Part shown: piece after piece, positions 49,268 to 59,177 of the stretch | Layout of the letters: every line of letters begins with the position of its first letter | How positions within the stretch are numbered: position 1 is the first letter of the stretch | Assembly (NCBI GenBank): GCA_947361615.1 | Contig: CANAJP010000001.1 | Coordinates: 1 to 64,000 of the forward strand | DNA length: 64,000 nt | Reading direction: 5' to 3' | Origin: an uncultured Candidatus Melainabacteria bacterium | GTDB taxonomy: Bacteria > Cyanobacteriota > Vampirovibrionia > Gastranaerophilales > Gastranaerophilaceae | Program-made: the position numbers and the translations under genes | The notes under the pieces: model-generated | Databases searched by the model: none | The model's input: only the letters and a program-made list of their open reading frames with translations | Told to the model about the DNA's origin: nothing

Positions 49268-49480
49268 ATGGATGAAAAAGAATTAAAGAAAATAATATCA
49301 ACAAATATTCGTATGCAGAGAGCTAAAAAAGACATTACTCAAGAACATTTGGCGGACTTGATAAACCTTAGTGCAACACAGATTGGAGCATTAGAACGTG
49401 GCGTATCTATGCCTAAAATTATTACCCTTATGAAGCTTGCCGATGTCTTTGGCGTTACAGTCGACGATTTATTGCACTAA
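49268..49480 (+). CDS. XRE-family helix-turn-helix regulator
   Basis: 70 residues with one HTH_3 domain: ISTNIRMQRAKKDITQEHLA then SATQIGALERGVSMPKI, and the usual DVFGVTVDDLL tail. ATG 49268 gives the family-like N-terminus; the track's 49229 adds unlikely hydrophobic residues. It lies divergent to the small gene upstream and right before a half-size MITE-like element. It has the size of Cro-like regulators. Confidence 0.85.
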   Translation: MDEKELKKIISTNIRMQRAKKDITQEHLADLINLSATQIGALERGVSMPKIITLMKLADVFGVTVDDLLH

Positions 49481-49493
49481 GTTTTTCCACTCC

Positions 49494-49581
49494 TGTCATC
49501 CCGAACTTGTTTCGGGATCTGGCCAACGAATACCGATAGCTTGCAACGCGGGATAGATGCTGAAACAAGTTCAGCATGACA
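49494..49581. repeat. MITE-like palindromic element, short copy with unequal ends
   Basis: Left end GTCATCCCGAACTTG folds with CGGGATCT; right end reads GATGCTGAAACAAGTTCAG. Each end forms its own hairpin (CCCGAAC/GTTTCGGG and GCTGAAAC/GTTCAGC), but they are not exact inverses of one another. The middle is short and differs from the full copies. Confidence 0.85.
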
Positions 49582-49587
49582 GAAAGG

Positions 49588-50679
49588 TTAATTTATCTGT
49601 CCGTTTTCTATGTTGTAGATTTTGACGTCTTGGAGAAATTCTTCCTCAAAGTGCAGGGTGTCCACTGAGGTTATTATCGTTTGAACTCCCGATTTTATCG
49701 ATTTTAACAGAAAATTCTGGCGGATGTCGTCAAGTTCCGCTAGTACATCATCCAACAGCAAAACAGGGTTTTCGCCGGTTTTGTCAGTTATTATTTCAAG
49801 TTCTGAAAGTTTGAGCGCCAGAACAACTGTTCGCTGCTGGCCCTGTGAGGCAAATTTTGTCGCTTCGCTTTCATTAATATAGAATAAAATATCGTCACGC
49901 TGTGGCCCCACGCAAGATTGACCGCGGCGGATTTCCTCGCTCATTCGCTCTTCAAGCGACGCCGCAAAAAGCTGAGAAATAGTTTCTACATCCTCTTCGC
50001 CGTTTAAAAAAGAGCAATCGTATTTGATTTTAAGTTCTTCGCTTTCGCTGATGATTTTGTGTTTCTCCCGCGCAATGCGTTCGATTTCTTTTAGAAATTT
50101 AAGGCGTAAAAATATAATATTACTACCCGCAATCGCCATTTGTTCGTTATAAACACGCAATAGGGTTTCGTCAATATAGTCGCTTTTCAGCAAATTGTTT
50201 TTTTGAATACGAATTTTGTCGTATTTTGAAAGCCTTTCGTCATACGCGGGATATACCTGTGAGATTGCTCTATCCAGCCATTCGCGTCTGTCTGACGGGT
50301 TTCCGCGAAGTAATAGCAAATCAGGTGTTGCAAAAAGTACCGTCCGCAGAACCGATTTGAAATTCTTAGGTGTCGTTTTAAGTGTGTTTACCCTTAATTC
50401 ACGTGTTTTTTCACGGTTGTAAAAATATGCGAGTTCGATGTCTGTGTCTGCTTTTAATATATCGGAGTGAATTTCGACGCTTTCAGCGTTAAAATTTATC
50501 AGTTCCTGATTATTTGAAGTTCTTGGACTTTTTAAGGTTGACAGGAAATAGACGCTTTCAAGAATATTAGTTTTTCCCTGCGCGTTTTTTCCGATAATCA
50601 AAATCTTATCAAACCCTAAATCCAACGAGATTGATTTGCAGTTTCTATAGTTTTTTAATGTTAAATTTTTTAATCTCAC
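49588..50679 (-). CDS. recF: DNA replication and repair protein RecF
   Basis: An SMC-like ATPase that loads RecA at gaps. Walker A GKNAQGKTN near residue 32, N-terminal NLTLKNYRNCKSISLDLG, the signature region EATKFASQGQQRTVVLALKL, and Walker B VLLLDDVLAELD. 363 residues, normal. It lies far from dnaN and dnaA in this genome. Neighbour on the left is the short MITE-like element; on the right a divergent small gene. Confidence 0.95.
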   Translation of the reverse strand: MRLKNLTLKNYRNCKSISLDLGFDKILIIGKNAQGKTNILESVYFLSTLKSPRTSNNQELINFNAESVEIHSDILKADTDIELAYFYNREKTRELRVNTLKTTPKNFKSVLRTVLFATPDLLLLRGNPSDRREWLDRAISQVYPAYDERLSKYDKIRIQKNNLLKSDYIDETLLRVYNEQMAIAGSNIIFLRLKFLKEIERIAREKHKIISESEELKIKYDCSFLNGEEDVETISQLFAASLEERMSEEIRRGQSCVGPQRDDILFYINESEATKFASQGQQRTVVLALKLSELEIITDKTGENPVLLLDDVLAELDDIRQNFLLKSIKSGVQTIITSVDTLHFEEEFLQDVKIYNIENGQIN

Positions 50680-50772
50680 AAAAAAATTATACTCTAAATA
50701 TATGATTTATTGAATATGCCTTGTAGAAACCGCAATTTTTTTATATAATTTATTATAAGCGAGGAAAAGTAT

Positions 50773-51018
50773 ATGTTACCTGTTATTACAGAAGAGATAT
50801 CAGCAGAAATTTTTACGGAAGTGTTCAAAGATGTGCCTGTCTGGCGCAAAAAGATGATTCACTACTTGAAAGAAGAAAATCCCGAGATTAATACTGCTAT
50901 TATTGAAGCGGCTAATAAAACAGATTTAGATCCGAAAGCAGTCGCGCTCGGTGCTTATATGACATATCTTCTCATTGAGAGAGCTACAAAAGAACAAGAT
51001 ATATTTTCAGAAGACTAG
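50773..51018 (+). CDS. Small hypothetical protein upstream of pilT
   Basis: 81 residues (VFKDVPVWRKKMIHYLKEEN; DPKAVALGAYMTYLLIERAT), helical, with GAGGA upstream of ATG 50773. It ends 13 bp before pilT on the same strand and is likely co-transcribed. No recognised motif; a pilus-retraction partner is a possibility based only on position. Confidence 0.68.
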   Translation: MLPVITEEISAEIFTEVFKDVPVWRKKMIHYLKEENPEINTAIIEAANKTDLDPKAVALGAYMTYLLIERATKEQDIFSED

Positions 51019-51031
51019 AGGATAGGATAAG

Positions 51032-52111
51032 ATGATTATAGAAGATTTATTAGAGCAGCTTGTAAAAGAGGGAGGCAGTGACCTTCACGTATCCAGTAAT
51101 TTGGCACCCGTTATTCGTGTTGACGGTAAGCTTAAACGTATTGATGTTCCGCCTCTCAGTCCTCAGGATGTGGAAGCTTTATTATTCCCTATGCTTTCTA
51201 ATGAGCAACGCAGAAGACTTGAACAGGACTGGGAACTCGACTTTTCTTACGGTATAGAGGGTTTAAGCCGTTTCAGGGTTAACTTCTATAAAGATAAAGG
51301 CAATTACGCAGCTGCTTTCCGTACTATTACATCTACAGTACCAAACTTTGAACAGCTCGGACTTCCGGAAGTTGTTAGAAGAACTGCTAACGCTCCTAGA
51401 GGTTTGGTTCTTGTTACAGGCCCTACAGGTTCCGGTAAATCTACAACGCTTGCAGCGATGATTGACCACATTAACCAGACTAAAGCAGAACACATTCTGA
51501 CAATCGAAGACCCTATCGAGTTTGTGCATCCGTCTAAGAAAAGTGTTGTTCACCAGCGCGAATTGGGCATGGACACACGTTCATTTGCAAACGCTCTTAA
51601 ATCCGCTCTTCGTGAAGACCCTGATATCATTCTGGTAGGTGAGATGCGTGACTTTGAAACTATTTCTCTGGCGCTTACTGCCGCTGAAACAGGTCACTTA
51701 GTATTCGGAACACTTCACACCTCGTCTGCTTCACAAACAGTTGACCGTATTATCGACGTTTTCCCTGAGGGGCAACAACAACAAATTCGTGTTCAGATTG
51801 CAAACTCACTCGTTGCAATTTTTGCGCAAACATTGTTACCTAAAACTCTTCCGGACGGAACGAAAAAAGGTCGTGTAATGGCGCAGGAAATTCTTGTTAC
51901 TAACGGCGCGATTGCTAACCTTATCCGTGAAGGTAAATCTGCTCAGCTTTACTCATCTATTCAGATGGGTCAGGGTCAGGGTATGCAAACGCTAGAAGCT
52001 TCACTTGCAAGCCTGTGTCTTCAAGGACTTGTCAGTGTGGAAGACGCACTTGCTAAAACTTCAAGACCTGAAGAGCTTAAACGTCTTTTGAAAGAAGCTA
52101 AAGAAAGATAA
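51032..52111 (+). CDS. pilT: Type IV pilus retraction ATPase PilT
   Basis: A hexameric secretion ATPase driving pilus retraction. The N-terminal PAS-like domain (GGSDLHVSSNLAPVIRVDG) precedes Walker A GPTGSGKSTT, Walker B ILVGEMRDFETI, and the His box AETGHLVFGTLHTSSA. 359 residues, standard. With PilM-N/PilO and three prepilins in the window it shows an active pilus system. PilB and PilC genes are elsewhere. Confidence 0.96.
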   Translation: MIIEDLLEQLVKEGGSDLHVSSNLAPVIRVDGKLKRIDVPPLSPQDVEALLFPMLSNEQRRRLEQDWELDFSYGIEGLSRFRVNFYKDKGNYAAAFRTITSTVPNFEQLGLPEVVRRTANAPRGLVLVTGPTGSGKSTTLAAMIDHINQTKAEHILTIEDPIEFVHPSKKSVVHQRELGMDTRSFANALKSALREDPDIILVGEMRDFETISLALTAAETGHLVFGTLHTSSASQTVDRIIDVFPEGQQQQIRVQIANSLVAIFAQTLLPKTLPDGTKKGRVMAQEILVTNGAIANLIREGKSAQLYSSIQMGQGQGMQTLEASLASLCLQGLVSVEDALAKTSRPEELKRLLKEAKER

Positions 52112-52113
52112 TA

Positions 52114-53085
52114 ATGAAATTAGCACAAGTCTTTGAAGATGGAATAAGGGTAAAAGAAGTCCCTAATATTGCGCTTGATGGTCGCAAGGGAGCGATTGTA
52201 AAAGTCCTTGGATGCGGCTTGTGTGGTAGTGATATTATAAAATTTGACCATAAAACAGTTCCATTTGGGACTGTTCTAGGTCATGAAGTTGTTGCGCAAA
52301 TTCTGGAAATTGATTCCGCAACTGATTTTAAATCAGGCGATGTCATAGTTACAACCCACCATATTCCTTGCGGGAAATGTGATTATTGCAAAAATGGAAA
52401 TGTTTCTATGTGCAGGCATTTTAAAGAAACAAATATTTACCCCGGGGGATTTAGCGAATTAGTTTTTCTTTCAGAAGAACATCTACAAAATGTTGCATAC
52501 CTTAAGCCTGAAAACTTGACTGTAGAGGAAGCTTCATTTTATGAGCCGCTTTCCTGCTGTGTTAGAGCTGTCAGAAGAGCGCAACTTCTCACCTCAAGCG
52601 AAGTTCTTGTTTTAGGTCTCGGGTCAATCGGGATTTTGATGGCGCAGGCTTTGAACGCTGCCGGCATGAAAGTTTTAGGCTGCGATTTGCTTGATGAACG
52701 CGTAGAAATTTTGAAAAATTTTGGAATAGACGCTGTGAAAAGTGTTCCTGTAAATTTTCGTCCGAACGCTGTGTTTTTGACTGCGGGGGCCGATAAAACA
52801 GTTGAAATTGCCATAAAAATAGTGCGTGACGGTGGAAAAATTATAGTTTTTTCAAGCACTCCGAATAGTTTTCCGTTCGCTAATAATGAAATTTATTACC
52901 GCGAATTAACTGTTATGGGAAGTTATTCACCTGATTTGTGTGATATGCGTCAATCTTTAAATCTTTTGCAATCAGGCAGGGTGAAAGTCAAAGGCCTTTC
53001 AACAGTTTACCCGTTAGAGAAAGTTGAACAGGCAATTCAAGACACAAAAAACGCAAAAATCATTAAGGCTCTTATTAAAGTTTAA
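52114..53085 (+). CDS. Zinc-dependent medium-chain alcohol/polyol dehydrogenase
   Basis: A MDR oxidoreductase. Catalytic zinc site in GCGLCGSDIIKF and GHEVVAQILE; structural zinc site CGKCDYCKNGNVSMC; Rossmann motif VLVLGLGSIGILMAQ. Similar to threonine, sorbitol and galactitol-1-phosphate dehydrogenases; the substrate is not defined. 323 residues, slightly short. Starts 2 bp after the pilT stop, probably by read-through rather than by function. Its end overlaps the murI gene end by 11 nt (convergent). Confidence 0.9.
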   Translation: MKLAQVFEDGIRVKEVPNIALDGRKGAIVKVLGCGLCGSDIIKFDHKTVPFGTVLGHEVVAQILEIDSATDFKSGDVIVTTHHIPCGKCDYCKNGNVSMCRHFKETNIYPGGFSELVFLSEEHLQNVAYLKPENLTVEEASFYEPLSCCVRAVRRAQLLTSSEVLVLGLGSIGILMAQALNAAGMKVLGCDLLDERVEILKNFGIDAVKSVPVNFRPNAVFLTAGADKTVEIAIKIVRDGGKIIVFSSTPNSFPFANNEIYYRELTVMGSYSPDLCDMRQSLNLLQSGRVKVKGLSTVYPLEKVEQAIQDTKNAKIIKALIKV

Positions 53086-53863
53086 CCAGTTCGGGCAACT
53101 CTTTTAGTTCGCAGAAAAGCTTTGATGCGTCTTTAAAGTTTTGAGGGTTTGAGGAAACATAAAAATGTTCACTGCCTGTGCCGTTTGGATTGGACGCCAA
53201 ATCATCTTTTATAAACTGCGCAAAGTATTTTGACGGGTCGATTAAATCCTTTTCAGGATAGAATTGTTTCAAAATTTCTGTCAAATAAGGGTAATGTGTG
53301 CAGCCTAGGATTATTTTTTCCGGCATGTGCGGAAGCATTTCATTTACCCTTTCTTTTATTTGCAAAAGGCTTTGAGGTTGGTTAAGTCTGTTTTCTTCTA
53401 CAATCCGAACCCATGCCGGACACGCAATTTCTGTTATTTTAATTGAGGGGTTAAGTTTGTTGATTTCACGCGCGTAAGCGTGAGAATTTATTGTCGCAGG
53501 TGTTGCAAAAACCCCGAGACGCTCAACAGGAAGTTTCGACATAACTTTTGCGACTGATTGGATTATTGGATAAATCTTAAAGTCGTAATCGTTTTTAAGG
53601 GTTTCGTAAGTCATAGCAGATGTCGTATTACACGCCATTACAACAGCTTTTACATGTTTTTCGGCAAAGAAATCAAAAATTTTTCTCGCGATATTGATTA
53701 ATTCTTCCTGTGTTTTTTCTCCGTAAGGCATGTTTATTGTGTCGCCATAGTATAAATAATCTTCGTTAGGAAGAAGTTTTTTAACTTCTTTATAAACAGT
53801 CAGCCCGCCGACACCGGAATCAAAGAACGCTATAGGAAAATCTCTTTTATCATTCTTGTCCAA
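53075..53863 (-). CDS. murI: Glutamate racemase
   Basis: Makes D-glutamate for peptidoglycan. FDSGVGGLTVYKE at the start, the first catalytic Cys in VMACNTTSAM, the second in ILGCTHYPYL. 262 residues, typical. It overlaps the amidase gene by 14 nt on the same strand, so a cell-wall operon amidase-murI is likely. The gene ends inside the convergent dehydrogenase stop. Confidence 0.96.
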   Translation of the reverse strand: MDKNDKRDFPIAFFDSGVGGLTVYKEVKKLLPNEDYLYYGDTINMPYGEKTQEELINIARKIFDFFAEKHVKAVVMACNTTSAMTYETLKNDYDFKIYPIIQSVAKVMSKLPVERLGVFATPATINSHAYAREINKLNPSIKITEIACPAWVRIVEENRLNQPQSLLQIKERVNEMLPHMPEKIILGCTHYPYLTEILKQFYPEKDLIDPSKYFAQFIKDDLASNPNGTGSEHFYVSSNPQNFKDASKLFCELKELPELVKL

Positions 53864-55700
53864 AATATTTCAATACTCCCTCAACAATAGCTTTAGCCGT
53901 TTCCTGTTTTCTCTTTTCTGTGATGAGAAGTTTGCGTTCCTCGTCATTTGAAATAAATCCGATTTCGCAAAGAATTGCAGGAATTTCTGTATGATTTATA
54001 ACATAAAATTTTGACTTAAACAAGCCCCTGTCGAAAGGTTTTAAGTTGCTTATCAATGATTCGTGAACAACCTGTGCAAGTCCCATACTTTCCTGATGGT
54101 AGTAGTGTGTTTCGATGCCCTCAATTTCAGGTTTGACGCTGGAATTTACGTGAATACTTACGAAAATTTCACCTTTATTTTGTGCGCTTATGTCCACGCG
54201 GTCTTGAAGTGAGATATAGTCGTCGGTGCTTCTGGTCATTATGACTTTGTGGCCGAGTTTAGTGAGTTCTTTTTGAACTTTTTTGGCTACGTCAAGCGTT
54301 ATTGTTTTTTCGTTGACATCGCCTCTGATTGCGCCGTAGTCTGTTCCGCCGTGGCCCGCGTCGATTATTATTGTTTTTGATGGGATTTTGCTTGTCGGAA
54401 TGTTGAAAAGTTGTTTTTTACTTCTGTTTGTTTCTTTGAGTACGACTTTTATGGATTTTCCGTCAGCGCCGAGGTAGGTGTTTACCTGCGAATCCTGTCT
54501 GAGCGGAATATAAATTCTTACACCTGCTCCTTTTTCGTTACAGATTAATTTGGCGTTCCAGAAGAACGAGCCGGCAAAGTTTGATTTGAATTCTTCTTCG
54601 TTGAAATTTATTGCGTTAAAAATTGTCACAACAAGAGCATTATTTTTGCGGTCAATACTGTGAACTATTGGCGCGTCAAAGTTTAGGGTCATTGATTGCG
54701 TAAGGTCATTGATTTCCTGTGCTTGATATTGAATTGTTTTGGCAAAGCTTTGTACAAGTTGCGCCATATCGTAAGTTTTCTGGTTAATGAACAAAACTGA
54801 TTGGTTGTCGGCCGCAAGTACAGGAACATAGTTTTCAACGTTTTCGGTGTAGATTACTGCGCGAACTTTGTTTATTGAGAATTGGCCGATAACGATTTTG
54901 TCAGTTTCGTTGATTTGATATTCGCGGTTTCTGACCTCAGGTGCGGAGAGTGAGTTCGGAAAATCATAGATTAATCGTGTCGGGTTTGTCAGAACCGTTG
55001 GTTTTTCAAATGTCATTTCACCGAAACCGCTTAAAAGTATAGAGTTTGGTCTTGCGGTTACGTTGTTCATATAGTATTTTGTGTTGAGTTTGAACCTTTT
55101 AAAATCCGGTTCATCCTTTTGCTGTGCGGGCGGTTGCGCCGGCGTAACGTTGAACGCGTTTTGGATTTCGTCTGCCATATTTACAGGTGACAAAGGTTCT
55201 GAGTAAACGACTTTGAGGTTTTCATAGAAGTCGCTTGAAGACGCGTGTTCGTCGCGGTAGATGTGTTGATAGTAATCGTTTTGAATATCATTACCGTTGA
55301 GGCGCATTATGATATTATTTTTTATACGGTAGAATTTTATGTCCTTAAAGATTTTGTCTTCTTTCGGATAGAAAACGACGCGGACAATGTTCGGGTTATT
55401 CTGAAACTGGCTGATTAAGATTCTGTCAAAGTTTCCGTTGCGAAAAACCCAGTCTTGTTTCGGAATTGTTAAGACTGTTGAATCAAGGTCAAAGTAGTAT
55501 CTCGTCGGGTTTTCAAGTTTTTTGAGATTAATATTTTCAGCAATATTTCCCTCAATAGAATCCTTAGCGCTAAGAACAACAATCGCGTTAGATAAATCGT
55601 AGTTAGCCGAAACAACCCTGAAATCTGCGCCAAAAGCGGTTTGGGCAACCATAAACAACATTATTAAAAAGAATTTTATAATAAGACGGAACTTTCCCAT
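53850..55700 (-). CDS. N-acetylmuramoyl-L-alanine amidase with AMIN domains (AmiC type)
   Basis: A signal peptide/TM (LIIKFFLIMLFMVAQTAFGA) is followed by one or more AMIN-like beta domains for septal or pilus-related targeting (residues about 25-330), then an Amidase_3 domain at about 440-612 with IDAGHGGTDYGAIRGDVNEK, SIHVNSS, and ILCEIGFISNDEE, the zinc ligands. It cuts peptide stems from peptidoglycan for cell separation. 616 residues is long for AmiC because of two AMIN-like units. Upstream of murI in one transcript. Confidence 0.92.
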   Translation of the reverse strand: MGKFRLIIKFFLIMLFMVAQTAFGADFRVVSANYDLSNAIVVLSAKDSIEGNIAENINLKKLENPTRYYFDLDSTVLTIPKQDWVFRNGNFDRILISQFQNNPNIVRVVFYPKEDKIFKDIKFYRIKNNIIMRLNGNDIQNDYYQHIYRDEHASSSDFYENLKVVYSEPLSPVNMADEIQNAFNVTPAQPPAQQKDEPDFKRFKLNTKYYMNNVTARPNSILLSGFGEMTFEKPTVLTNPTRLIYDFPNSLSAPEVRNREYQINETDKIVIGQFSINKVRAVIYTENVENYVPVLAADNQSVLFINQKTYDMAQLVQSFAKTIQYQAQEINDLTQSMTLNFDAPIVHSIDRKNNALVVTIFNAINFNEEEFKSNFAGSFFWNAKLICNEKGAGVRIYIPLRQDSQVNTYLGADGKSIKVVLKETNRSKKQLFNIPTSKIPSKTIIIDAGHGGTDYGAIRGDVNEKTITLDVAKKVQKELTKLGHKVIMTRSTDDYISLQDRVDISAQNKGEIFVSIHVNSSVKPEIEGIETHYYHQESMGLAQVVHESLISNLKPFDRGLFKSKFYVINHTEIPAILCEIGFISNDEERKLLITEKRKQETAKAIVEGVLKYFGQE

Positions 55701-55945
55701 ACTAAGAATTATAAACCCGCGAAATCAAGTGAGCAAAAATGTAAAGATATATCAAAATTTACCCCTATACAAAACTAGGATTATATGATAATATGTTCTT
55801 ACATGTAGTAGATAATATTTTTTATAATATATGCAATGATAAATCAAACAAAATTTTAAATAGATTTGATAGAGAAACCTGATAGGTTACATGTGTCAGG
55901 CTTTGTATATCTTATTAAAAAATAAGAAAAAGGATAAGAACATTT

Positions 55946-57469
55946 ATGACTAACGTTTTATTAGTTATTGCTGTTTTAGCGGTAATGGCTTTGACAGTAG
56001 TGCTTATCTCTCAGAATTCAAAAGTTAAAAAAGCCTTGAGCGAAATTGAGTTTGAGAAAAAAACAATTTCCGAAAAAGAAGGGCTTTTACTTAAAGAAGC
56101 GAGAATTAAAGCAAAGGAAGAACTGCAATCCGACAGAGAAAAACTTAATGAAGAAGAAAGAGAAAGACGTCAGGAGTTTGCAAGATTAGAACAAAAACTT
56201 ACAAAAAAAGAGGATATGCTTGAAGATAAAATTCAAGAATATACCGAAAAAGACTTACAAGCACAAAGAAAACTTGACGAATTATTAGAAAAAGAAGATT
56301 ATTTGGCAAGCATTGTTCAAAAACAAACAGAAGAGCTTGAAAGAATTTCAGGACTTTCTGCCGATGACGCTAAAAGAATGCTTCTTGAACAAATCAAGAA
56401 CGATTTGGCGCAAGAACAAATGCAGTTAATAAGAGAAAACGAAGCCAAAATTAAAGAGGTTTCACAGGAAAAAGCAAAAGAAATTCTCTCAACTACAATG
56501 CAAAGATGTATGATTGAACAGGTTGTAGAAACAACAGTTTCAGTTGTGGCTTTGCCAAACGATGAGATGAAAGGCCGTATCATCGGCCGCGAGGGCCGCA
56601 ACATCAGAACCCTCGAAACTTTGACTGGTGTTGACTTAATCATCGACGATACACCGGAAGCGGTTGTTCTTTCAGGTTTCGACCCGATTAGACGTGAAAT
56701 CGCTAAATTAACGCTTGAAAAATTAATCGTTGACGGCCGTATTCACCCTGTAAGAATCGAAGAAACCGTTGAAAAAGCTAGAGAAGAAATCGACAAAAAA
56801 ATCTGGCATGAGGGCGAAAACGCGGTTCTTGAAATGGGCGTTATGGGCTTAAACAAAGAATTAATCAAAACTCTGGGCCGTTTATATTACAGAACAAGTT
56901 ACGGTCAAAATGTTTTGAAACACTCAATCGAAGTTGGTGCGATTGCTGGCATGTTGGCTGCTGAAATCGGCGCAAACGTAGCGGTTGCAAAACGCGCAGG
57001 GCTTCTGCACGATATCGGTAAGGCCGTTGACCAAACTCAAGAGGGTACGCATATTCAACTCGGTGTTGAACTTGCAAACCGTTACGGCGAAAAACCTGAA
57101 ATCGTTCATGCTATTGAAGCCCACCACGATGATGTTGTTGCAAATACGATTGAAGCGGTTCTTGTTAAAATTGCCGACGCTATTTCAGCGGGCAGACCTG
57201 GGGCAAGACGCGACACGTTGGAAATTTATATCAAACGTCTTCAAAAAATCGAAGAAATCGTTAACAGCTATGACGGAATCAAGCAATCGTTTGCGGTTCA
57301 AGCGGGACGTGAGGTTAGAATTATCGTTCAGGCTGAAATGTTTGACGATTTGGCTTCTCAAAAACTTGCACGTGACGTTGCAAAACGTATCGAGGACGAA
57401 CTCGATTATCCGGGGCAAATCAGAGTTACAGTTGTTCGTGAATTTAGGACGACAGAGATTGCAAAATAA
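55946..57469 (+). CDS. rny: Ribonuclease Y
   Basis: A membrane-anchored endoribonuclease that starts mRNA decay. N-terminal TM ([20 protein letters not shown]), a long coiled coil (residues 30-190), a KH domain with [15 protein letters not shown] near 210, and an HD domain with [13 protein letters not shown] near 352. 507 residues, standard. Overlap-free but only 2 bp from the YmdB-type gene, then a PHP gene; this rny-ymdB order is known in several bacteria. Confidence 0.96.
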   Translation: MTNVLLVIAVLAVMALTVVLISQNSKVKKALSEIEFEKKTISEKEGLLLKEARIKAKEELQSDREKLNEEERERRQEFARLEQKLTKKEDMLEDKIQEYTEKDLQAQRKLDELLEKEDYLASIVQKQTEELERISGLSADDAKRMLLEQIKNDLAQEQMQLIRENEAKIKEVSQEKAKEILSTTMQRCMIEQVVETTVSVVALPNDEMKGRIIGREGRNIRTLETLTGVDLIIDDTPEAVVLSGFDPIRREIAKLTLEKLIVDGRIHPVRIEETVEKAREEIDKKIWHEGENAVLEMGVMGLNKELIKTLGRLYYRTSYGQNVLKHSIEVGAIAGMLAAEIGANVAVAKRAGLLHDIGKAVDQTQEGTHIQLGVELANRYGEKPEIVHAIEAHHDDVVANTIEAVLVKIADAISAGRPGARRDTLEIYIKRLQKIEEIVNSYDGIKQSFAVQAGREVRIIVQAEMFDDLASQKLARDVAKRIEDELDYPGQIRVTVVREFRTTEIAK

Positions 57470-57471
57470 TT

Positions 57472-58296
57472 ATGAAAGGTAAATCAACAATAAAAATATT
57501 GTTCTTTGGAGATATGGTAGGCAAGCCGGGTAGGCTTGCCGTCCGTACTTTCCTTGACGAAAATAAGCAAAATTATGATTTTATTGTTGCAAACGGTGAA
57601 AATGCATCTCACGGGTTTGGTCTTACATTAAAAAATTACAACAATTTATTAGATTTTGGTATCAATTGTATTACTTCCGGCAACCATATTTGGGATAAAA
57701 GAGAGATTTTTGAATACATTGATACTGCAGAACATCTGGTTCGCCCGCTTAATTATCCGAAAGGTACAAAAGGGCGCGGATGGAGAATTTTAGAAACTGA
57801 AAATGGCGTGAAAGTCGGTGTTATTAACTTTCTCGGGCGTGTGTTTATGAGTCCGATGGATTCTCAGTGGGAACTCGCGGTTGAGGCGATTAGAGAGATT
57901 AAAAAAGAAACACCGATTGTAATTATTGATTTTCACGCAGAAGCAACAGCAGAGAAAATCTGCTTTGGCAAATACTGTTCAGAACTTGGCGCAAGTGCGT
58001 TTTTTGGAACCCACACGCATGTTCAAACAGCAGACGAAAAGATTTTAAACAACATGGCATACATCACAGACGCGGGGTTCTGCGGAACCGTCGACAGCGT
58101 TATCGGTATGGAATACCAGACCTCATTAAACAGATTATTGACGAGTATGCCTGAACGTTATGACGTAGCAGACGGCACCGAAGCGCAGGTTAATGCGGTT
58201 GAAGTTGAAATTGATGTCAACACAGGTTATGCTGTTGCTATAAAGAGGATTTCTTGTAATAGTAAACTAGAGGAAAAAAAGGAACATGAAAATTGA
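57472..58296 (+). CDS. YmdB-family metallophosphoesterase
   Basis: TIGR00282-type di-metal phosphodiesterase. Metal ligands in ILFFGDMVGKPGRLAV, VANGENASHGFG, TSGNHIWDKRE, IDFHAEATAEK and GTHTHVQTADEK. In Bacillus YmdB hydrolyses 2',3'-cyclic nucleotides/cAMP and affects biofilm. 274 residues, normal. It sits between rny and the PHP gene. The PHP start overlaps its stop by 11 nt, so the three genes make one RNA-turnover operon. Confidence 0.93.
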   Translation: MKGKSTIKILFFGDMVGKPGRLAVRTFLDENKQNYDFIVANGENASHGFGLTLKNYNNLLDFGINCITSGNHIWDKREIFEYIDTAEHLVRPLNYPKGTKGRGWRILETENGVKVGVINFLGRVFMSPMDSQWELAVEAIREIKKETPIVIIDFHAEATAEKICFGKYCSELGASAFFGTHTHVQTADEKILNNMAYITDAGFCGTVDSVIGMEYQTSLNRLLTSMPERYDVADGTEAQVNAVEVEIDVNTGYAVAIKRISCNSKLEEKKEHEN

Positions 58297-59140
58297 CTTG
58301 CATGTACACACCCTATACTCGGACGGCGTGTACTCACCTGAAAAAATAGTCGACACCGCAATTGATGTCGGATTACAGGCAATCTCTTTGACTGATCACG
58401 ATAATATTTTGTCGTATCAGGTCGCGCAGGATTACATCAAAGAAAAAAATTTGGCTGATAAACTTGAAGTAATTCAGGGCGTGGAAATTAATACACTTCA
58501 TAAAAATTACGAAGTTCATATTTTGGGTTACTTTATGAATCCTGAAAACAGCGACTTTAAAAACCTTTTGAAAGCGCAACAGCAGGCTCGTATCGCTCAA
58601 ACTCAAGAGATTATTACTCTTCTTGCGAAAAAAGAGGGGATAAAAATTAAGTTTGAAGATATTCAAAGACAGGTTGCAGAGGGCGGCAGTATCGGGCGTC
58701 CGCACATCGCAAAAGCCATTGCAAACGCCGGCGGAACAAGTAATGTTATTGAAGCATACGCAAAATTTATCAATGATTCATCGCACGTATATGTGCCGAG
58801 AAAAACGGTTTCACCTTACGAAGCGGTTGAGGTTATCTACGGTGCCGGCGGGGTTCCAGTAATCGCGCACCCTTATGACATTGATATTGCAGAAAAATTA
58901 ATTAAAAACTTGATGTCCTGCGGGCTTCGAGGTATCGAAGCATACCACAGAAAACATTCTCCTGCCTGCGTAGAATATTTCTCTTCTATGGCTGAAGAAT
59001 TGGGGCTTATTGTGACTGGCGGTTCGGATTTCCACGCTCCAAATTCGCTCAATGGTCAGATTGTGTTAGGCAAAAACTTTGTTCCTGAATGGATTTATGA
59101 CAAATTGGTTCAGGAAAAAAGGATGATGGATCTTGCTTAG
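58286..59140 (+). CDS. PHP-domain phosphoesterase (RNase AM / TrpH type)
   Basis: IDLHVHTLYSDGVYSPEKIV, ISLTDHDNILSY, VIAHPYDIDIAEK and TGGSDFHAPNS are the PHP metal-binding motifs with the insertion region AEGGSIGRPHIAKAIANAGG. Similar to the 3',5'-nucleoside bisphosphate phosphatase/5'-3' exoribonuclease AM. 284 residues. Overlap with YmdB and closeness to rny support a role in nucleotide or RNA turnover. It is not the same as the shorter PHP protein at 21.5 kb. Confidence 0.93.
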   Translation: MKIDLHVHTLYSDGVYSPEKIVDTAIDVGLQAISLTDHDNILSYQVAQDYIKEKNLADKLEVIQGVEINTLHKNYEVHILGYFMNPENSDFKNLLKAQQQARIAQTQEIITLLAKKEGIKIKFEDIQRQVAEGGSIGRPHIAKAIANAGGTSNVIEAYAKFINDSSHVYVPRKTVSPYEAVEVIYGAGGVPVIAHPYDIDIAEKLIKNLMSCGLRGIEAYHRKHSPACVEYFSSMAEELGLIVTGGSDFHAPNSLNGQIVLGKNFVPEWIYDKLVQEKRMMDLA

Positions 59141-59177
59141 TGCCTCAAGTACGGTTGTTCAAAGGAGAATTGCTCTA

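Noticed and set aside
55799-55895. Two TTACATGT motifs 88 bp apart before rny
   Set aside because: Only two short copies; no regulator with that known site can be named, so no claim is made.
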